NCBI RefSeq assembly: GCF_963678635.1 | Contig: NC_087063.1 | Span: 84,057,574-84,121,573 of the forward strand | Length of the DNA stretch: 64,000 bases | From: Symsagittifera roscoffensis | Lineage: Eukaryota > Xenacoelomorpha > Acoela > Convolutidae | Direction of reading: 5' to 3' | Part shown: positions 32,001 to 44,250 of the stretch, one piece after another | How the letters are laid out: each line of letters begins with the position of its first letter | How positions within the stretch are numbered: the stretch's first letter is position 1 | Notes under the pieces: generated by a model | What the model saw: the letters and a program-made list of their open reading frames with translations, nothing else | Told to the model about the DNA's origin: nothing | Database searches by the model: none | Translations under genes and position numbers: made by a program

Positions 32001-33745
32001 AACTCAAAAAATTTGCTAGATAAAGGAAAAACAAGAAAACTTGTTGTGTGACTTAAGTTAGGCTCATTCTTTTTTCAAATGGCTATTTTGGCTTGTTTTC
32101 TTCAAAAAATATAGATAATTCAGATAGTAGCTAACTTGAAACATTTCATTCCGTAAGTTGGAACAATTTCTGAGCATATACCCAATAATCATCAAACAGT
32201 TGTTTATTGACATCATTCAGCCAACCTCGGCTCAAGATTCCAGTCAACCTCGGGTCATTTCATTTTCAGACTTTCAAAGTCGCGCCGATGTTCATTCTGC
32301 GACTAAAAATTCCTTGTGTGGACGATTTAAAAACATTCAAACTTTGGTCACGATTGTCTCAACTTTAGTCACGATCACCTACAAACTAGTCTCAAGCACC
32401 TGTAAATGTGTCCCGGTGTAGTCTGAAACTAGGTGGTGCGACAGTCTAGACAAAATTTGCAGACCTGGAGTGCTTCGATAATAAACAAAGGTCCGAGAAT
32501 CGATATTTTTACGATCCAATTACTAGTTTTTGATGGCCTGATATCACACGGAAAAGTTTCAAACTTTCGAAAATGAGGAAAAAGGCACAATCGAAAAGGC
32601 AAAATTTTGCTGACTTAAAATAAAGGTTGCCTAACTGTATAGCAAAAACGTTAAGTTGACGAAAAAAGCTATTAACATGCCTTTACCAAACTATGGCACA
32701 GAAAAAACACAGCAGTCTCGAAAAATGCGTCAATTGTGGCTAACTTTTATGTGGTCGCTCCGGTTGCATATTAATATAATTTTTCCTGGTTTGCGCCGGT
32801 CGTGGAACAACAGTCTTTTAATTTCAGTGACTAATTTCGGTCTGGAAAAACCCAATTTTTTCTGGCGACACTAGATTCGGTCGCAATTTTGATAAAACCA
32901 CAGCCTCAGGCTAGGTCGTGCGCTTACGAACACTAACTTTTTTGTCTTTTTAGGTTGTATTTCTGGCGAAAAGTCGACAAGGAAAAGTTCGGTAGCCTGA
33001 AAAAAATCTTAGCTGCGTGTAAACATTGAAGCGGCTTGCAGATGTTTAGAAGAATAGAGTTTCCTCGTTTTGACGCTTTTGCATCAATTGAGCGCCAATT
33101 TCTCAACGAACTCTTTCAATTATTGAGAACTAGAACTCTTCAAGCAGCCCAAATTCTACCTTCGGTCAAATAAAACATTCATTGAGAGCAGGTGTTTTTT
33201 CATAGCGTTTTGTAGTCGAAGACCTATTGCGTGGTTGCTTATTAAACATTGATGGCTTTTCAAACCGTTTTTGAAATTTTCAACGCATCAGAATCACAAA
33301 CTGAGGCCAATTTGTGAAAAACATTTTTAATTTCTTATTGAGGGACACTTTGTAAAGACTTTCCTGTGCTTTTTTATTCTCGATTTTCACAGGTAAATTT
33401 TTATGAAACCTTTTTTGGGTTCCCCAAACTTAACCGTCCGAAAAGCAACTTGTAGATCAACGGTGCTCAAGTCAAGTCCAACACTGTTGCTTAAGAGTGT
33501 GTGTTTGGACAGTTTCACCATCATTTTGACCTCGCGATTCGATCATCACCAAAAAAAAACATTGCTTGCGACAATTTTTTTAAAGATTTTTTGATACTAT
33601 TTGTGTGGCACGTGCAAAAAAAATCAGCTTGGATCTATTTGATATATCAAGCAGCCATAAAAAATTTCGGAGCTCATAATGTTGGAAATGACTCATTGTT
33701 ACCTTGCATTAGCCGTGCATGTTTTTAAAATTTGCCAAATCGCAT
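29008..33745. other. AT-rich region without a gene
   Basis: Scattered frames of 60-100 codons (30839-31147 and 32158-32421 on the + strand, for example) have unremarkable composition. Nothing supports transcription, RNA genes or known elements here. Confidence 0.5.
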
Positions 33746-33746
33746 A

Positions 33747-33975
33747 CCAGGGGGGCGGATCTAGGATTTTCTCGACCTTTTAAAGGCACTTTTTGAAAAA
33801 TTTTTAGGCACTTTTAGGCACATTTTTAGGCACTTTTTGAAAAATTTTGACCAAAAAAAATTGCGCTTGTTCCGCGTGCGCTCCCCCCTCAAATTTGCAC
33901 ATATTGGGTCGGGAGGGAGTTGAATCCCCAAGGGAAAAAGCGTCCCCCTCCCCTAAATCCGTACCTGTAGCCTAC
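33747..33975 (+). mobile_element. MITE-like element of the GGGGCGG family
   Basis: The left end reads CCAGGGGGGCGGATCTAGGATTT and the right end, inverted, CTACAGGTACGGATTTAGGGG, giving imperfect inverted termini. Inside are direct repeats of TTTTTAGGCACTTTT (33775-33840) and CAAATTT/CCCCAAGG blocks like those at 26.3-26.6 kb. It is probably the third member of one repeat family in this window. Confidence 0.55.
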
Positions 33976-34288
33976 CCCAGTGGGCCTGCAAACAACAAAA
34001 ATTCTCATCAAACAATTAAATACACGAAATCTAAGCGAAGACATTTTATCATCGTCAATATATGCTAATTTATAAATATATTTTAAATATTCAATTTTAC
34101 TTCAAACTTCTAATATACATTGACCAAGCTAGATAAGAACATGCCCGAACCCAGGTCGGGGATTTCAGTCGGGTCCATTGAGACTCATAATGGGTATCAT
34201 GATAAAATTAAGAAGTTCGAAATGGATTGTATTTTGTTTCAGCAGTAGAGAGGACTTCACATAATCACCTTCGAGGAATACTAGAGGC

Positions 34289-35212
34289 ATGAAGCTGTGG
34301 ACTGCAGTCGGGATCTGTGTGGCGTTCGTGACTCTGATGTGCATTGTGATTGTGAACGAGACCATCTCTGTCGTGGATGTCCTCTCCACTCTAGTATCCT
34401 CAGTCACCACTGTCGCCCTCAGCAGACCTCACGAGTACTCAAGTAAGATATCAATGAATCCATTCCTCTCCGCTCTAGTATCCTCACTCACCACTGTCGC
34501 CCTCAGCAGACCTCACGAGTACTCAAGTAAGATATCAATGAATCCATTCCTCTCCGCTCTAGTATCCTCACTCACCACTGTCGCCCTCAGTAGACCTCAC
34601 GAGTACTCAAGTAAGATATCAATGAATCCATTCCTCTCCACTCGTGTATCATCACTCACCACTGTCGCCCTCAGCAGACCTCACGAGTACTCAAGTAAGA
34701 TATCAATGAATCCATTCCTCTCCGCTCTCGTATCCTCACTCACCACTGTCGCCCTCAGCAGACCTCACGAGTACTCAAGTAAGATATCAATGAATCCATT
34801 CCTCTCCACTCTAGTATCCTCACTCACCACTGTCGCCCTCAGCAGACCTCACGAGTACTCAAGTAAGATATCAATGAATCCATTCCTCTCCACTCTAGTA
34901 TCCTCACTCACCACTGTCGCCATCAGCAGACCTCACGAGTACTCAAGTAAGATATCAATGAATCCATTACTCTCCGCTCTAGTATCCTCACTCACCACTG
35001 TCGCCCTCAGCAGACCTCACGAGTACTCAAGTAAGATATCAATGAATCCATTCCTCTCCACTCTAGTATCCTCACTCAGCACTGTCGCCCTCAGCAGACC
35101 TCACGAGTACTCAAGTAAGATATCAATGAATCCATTCCTCTCCGCTCTAGTATCCTCACTCACCACTGTCGCACTCAGCAGACCTCACGAGTACTCAAGA
35201 AGATATCAATGA
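34289..35212 (+). CDS. Signal/anchor peptide leading into 28-residue repeats
   Basis: ATG at 34289 gives MKLWTAVGICVAFVTLMC and then IVIVNE, a hydrophobic stretch suited to a signal peptide or membrane anchor. About 30 codons later the frame enters the 84-bp array in the array's only open frame. Each unit codes for 28 residues that begin MNPFLSTLVS and end RPHEYSSKIS. A one-base deletion near 35200 ends this frame at 35212, though the open frame resumes in another phase. A TATA-like AT-rich stretch lies near 34060-34085. If translated, it would be a secreted or anchored Ser/Thr-rich repeat protein. If the GTAAGATATC after the first repeat (near 34443) is used as a splice donor, only the first unit would be coding. 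No family is recognised. Confidence 0.4.
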   Translation: MKLWTAVGICVAFVTLMCIVIVNETISVVDVLSTLVSSVTTVALSRPHEYSSKISMNPFLSALVSSLTTVALSRPHEYSSKISMNPFLSALVSSLTTVALSRPHEYSSKISMNPFLSTRVSSLTTVALSRPHEYSSKISMNPFLSALVSSLTTVALSRPHEYSSKISMNPFLSTLVSSLTTVALSRPHEYSSKISMNPFLSTLVSSLTTVAISRPHEYSSKISMNPLLSALVSSLTTVALSRPHEYSSKISMNPFLSTLVSSLSTVALSRPHEYSSKISMNPFLSALVSSLTTVALSRPHEYSRRYQ

Positions 35213-36120
35213 ATCCATTCCTCTCCGCTCTAGTATCCTCACTCACCACTGTCGCCCTCAGCAGACCTCACGAGTACTCAAGTAAGATATCAATGAATCC
35301 ATTCCTCTCCACTCTAGTATCCTCACTCACCACTGTCGCCCTCAGCAGACCTCACGAGTACTCAAGTAAGATATCAATGAATCCATTCCTCTCCGCTCTA
35401 GTATCCTCACTCACCACTGTCGCACTCAGCAGACCTCACGAGTACTCAAGTAAGATATCAATGAATCCATTCCTCTCCGCTCTAGTATCCTCACTCACCA
35501 CTGTCGCCCTCAGCAGACCTCACGAGTACTCAATTAAGATATCAATGAATCCATTCCTCTCCACTCTAGTATCCTCACTCACCACTGTCGCCCTCAGCAG
35601 ACCTCACGAGTACTCAAGTAAGATATCAATGAATCCATTCCTCTCCACTCTAGTATCCTCACTCACCAGTGTCGCCCTCGGCAGACCTCACGAGTACTCA
35701 AGTAAGATATCAATGAATCCATTCCTCTCCACTCTAGTATCCTCACTCACCACTGTCGCCCTCAGCAGACCTCATGAGTACTCAAGTAAGATATCAATGA
35801 ATCCATTCCTCTCCACTCTAGTATCCTCACTCACCAGTGTCGCCCTCGGCAGACCTCACGAGTACTCAAGTAAGATATCAATGAATCCATTGCTCTCCAC
35901 CCTAGTATCCTCACTCACCACTGTCGCCCTCAACAGACCTCACGAGTACTCAAGTAAGATATCAATGAATCCATTCCTCTCCACTCTAGTATCCTCACTC
36001 ACCACTGTCGCCCTCAGCAGACCTCACGAGTACTCAAGTAAGATATCAATGAATCCATTCCTCTCCACTCTATCATCCTCACTCACCACTGTCGCCCTCA
36101 GCAGACCTCACGAGTACTCA

Positions 36121-38100
36121 AGTAAGATATCGATGAATCCATTCCTCTCCGCTCTAGTATCCTCACTCACCACTGTCGCCCTCAGCAGACCTCACGAGTA
36201 CTCAAGTAAGATATCAATGAATCCATTCCTCTCCGCTCTAGTTTCCTCACTCACCACTGTCGCCCTCAGCAGACCTCACGAGTACTCAAGTAAGATATCA
36301 ATGAATCCATTCCTCTCCACTCTAGTATCCTCACTCACCACTGTCGCCCTCAGCAGACCTCACGAGTACTCAAGTAAGATATCAATGAATCCATTCCTCT
36401 CCACTCTAGTATCCTCACTCACCAGTGTCGCCCTCGGCAGACCTCACGAGTACTCAAGTAAGATATCAATGAATCCATTCCTCTCCACTCTAGTATCCTC
36501 ACTCACCACTGTCGTCCTCAGCAGACCTCATGAGTACTCAAGTAAGATATCAATGAATCCATTCCTCTCCACTCTAGTATCCTCACTCACCAGTGTCGCC
36601 CTCGGCAGACCTCACGAGTACTCAAGTAAGATATCAATGTATCCATTGCTCTCCACCCTAAAATCCTCACTCACCACTGTCGCCCTCAGCAGACCTCACG
36701 AGTACTCAAGTAAGATATCAATGAATCCATTCCTCTCCACTCTAGTATCCTCACTCACCAGTGTCGCCCTCGGCAGACCTCACGAGTACTCAAGTAAGAT
36801 ATCAATGAATCCATTGCTCTCCACCCTAGTATCCTCACTCACCACTGTCGCCCTCAGCAGACCTCACGAGTACTCAAGTAAGATATCAATGAATCCATTC
36901 CTCTCCACTCTAGTATCCTCACTCACCACTGTCGCCCTCAGCAGACCTCACGAGTACTCAAGTAAGATATCAATGAATCCATTCCTCTCCACTCTATCAT
37001 CCTCACTCACCACTGTCGCCCTCAGCAGACCTCACGAGTACTCAAGTAAGATATCGATGAATCCATTCCTCTCCGCTCTAGTATCCTCACTCACCACTGT
37101 CGCCCTCAGCAGACCTCACGAGTACTCAAGTAAGATATCAATGAATCCATTCCTCTCCGCTCTAGTTTCCTCACTCACCACTGTCGCCCTCAGCAGACCT
37201 CACGAGTACTCAAGTAAGATATCAATGAATCCATTCCTCTCCACTCTAGTATCCTCACTCACCACTGTCGCCCTCAGCAGACCTCACGAGTACTCAAGTA
37301 AGATATCAATGAATCCATTCCTCTCCACTCTAGTATCCTCACTCACCAGTGTCGCCCTCGGCAGACCTCACGAGTACTCAAGTAAGATATCAATGAATCC
37401 ATTCCTCTCCACTCTAGTATCCTCACTCACCACTGTCGTCCTCAGCAGACCTCATGAGTACTCAAGTAAGATATCAATGAATCCATTCCTCTCCACTCTA
37501 GTATCCTCACTCACCAGTGTCGCCCTCGGCAGACCTCACGAGTACTCAAGTAAGATATCAATGTATCCATTGCTCTCCACCCTAAAATCCTCACTCACCA
37601 CTGTCGCCCTCAGCAGACCTCACGAGTACTCAAGTAAGATATCAATGAATCCATTCCTCTCCACTCTAGTATCCTCACTCACCACTGTCGCCCTCAGCAG
37701 ACCTCACGAGTACTCAAGTAAGATATCAATGAATCCATTCCTCTCCACTCTAGTATCCTCACTCACCACTGTCGCCCTCAGCAGACCTCACGAGTACTCA
37801 AGTAAGATATCGATGAATCCATTCCTCTCCGCTCTAGTATCCTCACTCACCACTGTCGCCCTCAGCAGACCTCACGAGTACTCAAGTAAGATATCAATGA
37901 ATCCATTCCTCTCCGCTCTAGTATCCTCACTCACCACTGTCGCCCTCAGCAGACCTCACGAGTACTCAAGTAAGATATCAATGAATCCATTCCTCTCCAC
38001 TCTAGTATCCTCACTCACCACTGTCGCCCTCAGCAGACCTCACGAGTACTCAAGTAAGATATCAATGAATCCATTCCTCTCCGCTCTAGTATCCTCACTC
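36121..38100 (+). repeat. Higher-order repeat of 924 bp (11 units)
   Basis: Private variants recur at exactly 924 bp: TATCATCC at 36071 and 36995, and ATGTATCCATTGC at 36637 and 37561. Units between these marks match in order, so an 11-unit block was duplicated in tandem. Confidence 0.8.
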
Positions 38101-40086
38101 ACCACTGTCGCCCTCAGCAGACCTCACGAGTACTCAAGTAAGATATCAATGAATCCATTCCTCTCCGCTCTAGTATCCTAACTCACCACTGTCGCCCTCA
38201 GGAGACCTCACGAGTACTCAAGTAAGATATCAATGAATCCATTTCTCTCCGCTCTAGTATCCTCACTCACCACTGTCGCCCTCAGCAGACCTCACGAGTA
38301 CTCAAGTACGATATCAATGAATCCATTCCTCTCCGCTCTAGTATCCTCACTCACCACTGTCGCCCTCAGCAGACCTCACGAGTACTCAAGTAAGATATCA
38401 ATGAATCCATTCCTCTCCGCTCTAGTATCCTCACTCACCACTGTCGCCCTCAGCAGACCTCAGTGTACTCAAGTAAGATATCAATGAATCCATTCCTCTC
38501 CGCTCTAGTATCCTAACTCACCACTGTCGCCCTCAGCAGACCTCACGAGTACTCAAGTAAGATATCAATGAATCCATTCCTCTCCACTCTAGTATCCTCA
38601 CTCACCACTGTCGCCCTCAGCAGACCTCACGAGTACTCAAGTAAGATATCAATGAATCCATTCCTCTCCACTCTAGTATCCTCACTCACCACTGTCGCCC
38701 TCAGCAGACCTCACGAGTACTCAAGTAAGATATCAATGAATCCATTCCTCTCCGCTCTTGTATCCTCACTCACCACTGTCGCCCTCAGCAGACCTCACGA
38801 GTACTCAAGTGAGATATCAATGAATCCATTCCTCTCCGCTCTAGTATCCTCACTCACCACTGTCGCCCTCAGCAGACCTCACGAGTACTCAAGTAAGATA
38901 TCAATGAATCCATTCCTCTCCGCTCTAGTATCCTCACTCACCACTGTCGCCCTCAGCAGACCTCACGAGTACTCAAGTAAGATATCTATGAATCCATTCC
39001 TCTCCGCTCTAGTATCCTCACTCACCACTGTCGCCCTCAGCAGACCTCACGAGTACTCAATAAAGATATCAATGAATCAATTCCTCTCCGCTCTAGTATC
39101 CTAACTCACCACTGTCGCCCTCAGGAGACCTCACGAGTACTCAAGTAAGATATCAATGAATCCATTCCTCTCCGCTCTAGTATCCTCACTCACCACTGTC
39201 GCCCTCAGCAGACCTAACGAATACTCAAGTAAGATATCAATGAATCCATTCCTCTCCACTCTAGTATCCTCACTCACCACTGTCGCCCTCAGCAGACCTC
39301 ACGAGTGCTCAAGTAAGATATCAATGAATCCATTACTCTCCACTCTAGTATCCTCACTCACCAGTGTCGCCCTCGGCAGACCTCACGAGTACTCAAGTAA
39401 GATATCAATGAATCCATTGCTCTCCACTCTAGTATCCTCACTCACCACTGTCGCCCTCAGCAGACCTCACGAGTACTCAAGTAAGATATCAATGAATGCA
39501 TTGCTCTCCACTTTAGTATCCTCACTCACCACTGTCGCCCTCAGCAGACCTCACGAGTACTCAAGTAAGATATCAATGAATCGATTCCTCTCCACTCTAG
39601 TATTCTCACTCACCACTGTCGCCCTCAGCAGACCTCACGAGTGCTCAAGTAAGATATCAATGAATCCATTCCTCTCCACTCTAGTATCCTCACTCACCAC
39701 TGTCGCCCTCGGCAGACCTCACGAGTACTCAAGTAAGATATCAATGAATCCATTCCTCTCCTCTCTAGTAACCTCACTCACCACTGTCGCCCTCAGCAGA
39801 CCTCACGAGTACTCAAGTAAGATATCAATGAATCCATTCCTCTCCACTCTAGTATCCTCACTCACCACTGTCGCCCTCGGCAGACCTCACGAGTACTCAA
39901 GTAAGATATCAATGAATCCATTGCTCTCCACTCTAGTATCCTCACTCACTACTGTCGCCCTCAGCAGACCTCACGAGTACTCAAGTAAGATATCAATGAA
40001 TCCATTGCTCTCCACTCTAGTATCCTCACTCACCACTGTCGCCCTCAGCAGACCTCACGAGTACTCAAGTAAGATATCAATGAATC

Positions 40087-41240
40087 CATTCCTCTCCACT
40101 CTAGTATCCTCACTCACCACTGTCGCCCTCAGCAGACCTCACGATTACTCAAGTAAGATATCAATGAATCCATTCCTCTCCACTCTAGTATCCTCACTCA
40201 CCACTGTCGCCCTCAGCAGACCTCACGAGTACTCAAATAAGATATCAATGAGTCCATTCCTCTCCACTCTAGTATCCTCACTCACCACTGTCGCCCTCAG
40301 CAGACCTCACGAGTACTCAAGTAAGATATCAATGAATCCATTCCTCTCTATTCTAGTATCCTTACTCACCACTGTCGCCCTCAGCAGACCTCACGAGTAC
40401 TCAAGTAAGATATCAATGAATCCATTCCTCTCCACTCTAGTATCCTCACTCACCACTGTCGCCCTCGGCAGACCTCACGAGTACTCAAGTAAGATATCAA
40501 TGAATCCATTGCTCTCCACTCGTGTATCCTCAGTCACCACTGTTGCCCTCAGCAGACCTCACGAGTACTCAAGTAAGATATCAATGAATCCATTCCTCTC
40601 CTCTCTAGTATCCTCACTCACCACTGTCGCCCTCAGCAGACCTCACGAGTACTCAAGTAAGATATCAATGAATCCATTCCTCTCCACTCTAGTATCCTCA
40701 CTCACCACTGTCGCCCTCGGCAGACCTCACGAGTACTCAAGTAAGATATCAATGAATCCATTGCTCTCCACTCTAGTATCCTCACTCACTACTGTCGCCC
40801 TCAGCAGACCTCACGAGTACTCAAGTAAGATATCAATGAATCCATTGCTCTCCACTCTAGTATCCTCACTCACCACTGTCGCCCTCAGCAGACCTCACGA
40901 GTACTCAAATAAGATATCAATGAATCCATTCCTCTCCACTCTAGTATCCTCACTCACCACTGTCGCCCTCAGCAGACCTCACGATTACTCAAGTAAGATA
41001 TCAATGAATCCATTCCTCTCCACTCTAGTATCCTCACTCACCACTGTCGCCCTCAGCAGACCTCACGAGTACTCAAATAAGATATCAATGAGTCCATTCC
41101 TCTCCACTCTAGTATCCTCACTCACCACTGTCGCCCTCAGCAGACCTCACGAGTACTCAAGTAAGATATCAATGAATCCATTCCTCTCTATTCTAGTATC
41201 CTTACTCACCACTGTCGCCCTCAGCAGACCTCACGAGTAC
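40087..41240 (+). repeat. Higher-order repeat of 840 bp (10 units)
   Basis: The variant ATGAGTCCATTCC recurs at 40248 and 41088, with the same neighbours on each side (ACGATTACTC before and TCTATTCTAG after). Confidence 0.75.
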
Positions 41241-42779
41241 TCAAGTAAGATATCAATGAATCCAGTCCTCTCCACTCTAGTATCCTCACTCACCACTGTC
41301 GCCCTCAGCAGACCTCACGAGTACTCAAGTAAGTTATCAATGAACCCATTCCTCTCCACTCTAGTATCCTCACTCACCACTGTCGCCCTCAGCAGACCTC
41401 AAGAGTACTTAAGTAAGATATCAATGAATCGATTCCTCTCCACTCTAGTATCCTCACTCACCACTGTCGCTCTCAGCAGACCTCACGAGTACTCAAGTAA
41501 GATATCAATGAATCCATTGCTCTCCACTTTAGTATCCTCACTCACCACTGTCGCCCTCAGCAGACCTCACGATTACTCAAGTAAGATATCAATGAATCCA
41601 TTCCTCTCCACTTTAGTATCCTCACTCACCACTGTCGCCCTCAGCAGACCTCACGAGTACTCAAGTAAGTTATCAATGAATCCATTCCTCTCCACTCTAG
41701 TATCCTCACTCGCCACTGTCGCCCTCAGCAGACCTCACGAGTACTCAAGTAAGATATCAATGAATCCATTCCTCTCCACTCTAGTATCCTCACTCACCAG
41801 TGTCGCCCTCGGCAGACCTCACGAGTACTCAAGTAAGATATCAATGAATCCATTCCTCTCTATTCTAGTATCCTTACTCACCACTGTCGCCCTCAGCAGA
41901 CCTCACGATTACTCAAGTAAGATATCAATGAATCCATTCCTCTCCACTCTAGTATCCTCACTCACCACTGTCGCCCTCAGCAGACCTCACGAGTACTCAA
42001 GTAAGATATCAATGAATCAATTCCTCCCAACTCTAGTATCCTCACTCACCACTGTCGCCCTCAGCAGACCTCACGAGTACTCAAGTAAGATATCAATGAA
42101 TCCATTCCTCTCCTTTCTAGTATCCTCACTCACCACTGTCGCCCTCATCAGACCTCACGAGTACTCAAGTAAGATATCAATGAATCCATTCCTCTCCATT
42201 CTAGTATCCTTACTCACCATTGTCGCCCTCAGCAGACCTCACGAGTACTCAAGTAAGATATCAATGAATCCATTCCTCTCCACTCTAGTATCCTCACTCA
42301 CCACTTTAGCCCTCAGCAGACCTCACGAGTACTCAAGTAAGTTATCAATGAATCCATTCCTCTCCACTCTAGTATCCTCACTCACCACTGTCGCCCTCAG
42401 CAGACCTCACGAGTACTCAAGTAAGACATCAATGAATCCATTGCTCTCCACTTTAGTATCCTCACTCACCACTGTCGCCCTCAGCAGACCTCACGAGTAC
42501 TCAATAAGATATCAATGAATCGATTCCGTTCCACTCTAGTATCCTCACTCACCACTGTCGCCCTCAGTAGACCTCACGAGTACTCAAGTAAGCTATCAAT
42601 GAATCCATTCCTCTCCACTCTAGTATCCTCACTCACCACTGTCGCCCTCAGGAGACCTCACGAGTACTCAAGTAAGATATCAAGGAATCCATTCCTCTCC
42701 ACTCTAGTATCCTCACTCACCACTGTCGCCCTGAGCAGACCTCACGAGTACTCAAGTAAGATATCAATGAATCAATTTC

Positions 42780-44250
42780 TCTCAACTCTAGTATCCTCAC
42801 TCACCACTGTCGCCCTCAGCAGACCTCACGAGTACTCAGGTAAGATATCAATGAATCCATTCCTCTCCACTCTAGTATCCTCACTCACCACTGTCGCCCT
42901 CATCAGACCTCACGAGTACTCAAGTAAGATATCAATGTATCCATTCCTCTCCATTCTAGTATCCTTACTCACCACTGTCGCCCTCAGCAGACCTCACGAG
43001 TACTCAAGTAAGATATCAATGAATCCATTCCTCTCCACTCTAGTATCCTCACTCACCACTTTAGCCCTCAGCAGACCTCACGAGTACTCAAGTAAGATAT
43101 CAATGAATCCATTTCACTCCACTCTAGTATCCTCACTCAGCACTGTCGCCCTCAGCAGACCTCACGAGTACTCAAGTAAGATATCAATGAATCCATTCCT
43201 CTCCACTCTAGTATCCTCACTCACCACTGTCGCCCTCATCAGACCTCACGAGTACTCGAGTAAGATATCAATGAATCCATTCCTCTCCATTCTAGTATCC
43301 TTACTCACCACTGTCGCCCTCAGCTGACCTCACGAGTACTCAAGTAAGATATCAATGAATCCATTCCTCTCCACTCTAGTATCCTCACTCACCACTGTCG
43401 CCCTCATCAGACCTCACGAGTACTCAAGTAAGATATCAATGAATCCATTCCTCTCCATTCTAGTATCCTTACTCACCACTGTCGCCCTCAGCAGACCTCA
43501 CGAGTACTCAAGTAAGATATCAATGAATCCATTCCTCTCCACTCTAGTATCCTCACTCACCACTTTAGCCCTCACCCGACCTCACGAGTACTCAAGTAAG
43601 ATATCAATGAATCCATTCCTCTCCATTCTAGTATCCTCCCTCACCACTGTCGCCCTCAGCAGACCTCACGATTACTCAAGTAAGATATCAATGAATCAGT
43701 TTCTCTCAACTCTAGTATCTCCACTCACCACTGTCGCCCTCAGCAGACCTCATGAGTACTCAAGTAAGATATCAATGAATCCATTCCTCTTCACTCTAGT
43801 ATCCTCACTCACCACTGTCGCCCTCATCAGACCTCACAAGTACTCAAGTAAGATATCAATGAATCCATTCCTTTCCATTCTAGTATCCTTACTCACCACT
43901 GTCGCCCTCAGCAGACCTCACGAGTACTCAAGTAAGATATCAATGAATCCATTCCTCTCCACTCTAGTATCCTCACTCACCACTTTAGCCCTCAGCAGAC
44001 CTCACGAGTACTCAAGTAAGATATCAATGAATCCATTTCACTCCACTCTAGTATCCTCACTCAGCACTGTCGCCCTCAGCAGACCTCACGAGTACTCAAG
44101 TAAGATATCAATGAATCCATTCCTCTCCACTCTAGTATCCTCACTCACCACTGTCGCCCTCATCAGACCTCACGAGTACTCGAGTAAGATATCAATGAAT
44201 CCATTCCTCTCCATTCTAGTATCCTTACTCACCACTGTCGCCCTCAGCTG
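42780..44250 (+). repeat. Higher-order repeat of 924 bp with a shared stop codon
   Basis: ATCCATTTCACTCC recurs at 43108 and 44032, and the same CAGCTGACC stop variant ends both blocks (near 43325 and 44249). The stop was therefore present before the duplication. Confidence 0.75.

Noticed and set aside
34165-34410. 81-codon frame on the - strand at the array head
   Set aside because: It overlaps the better supported + strand start and has no recognisable feature.
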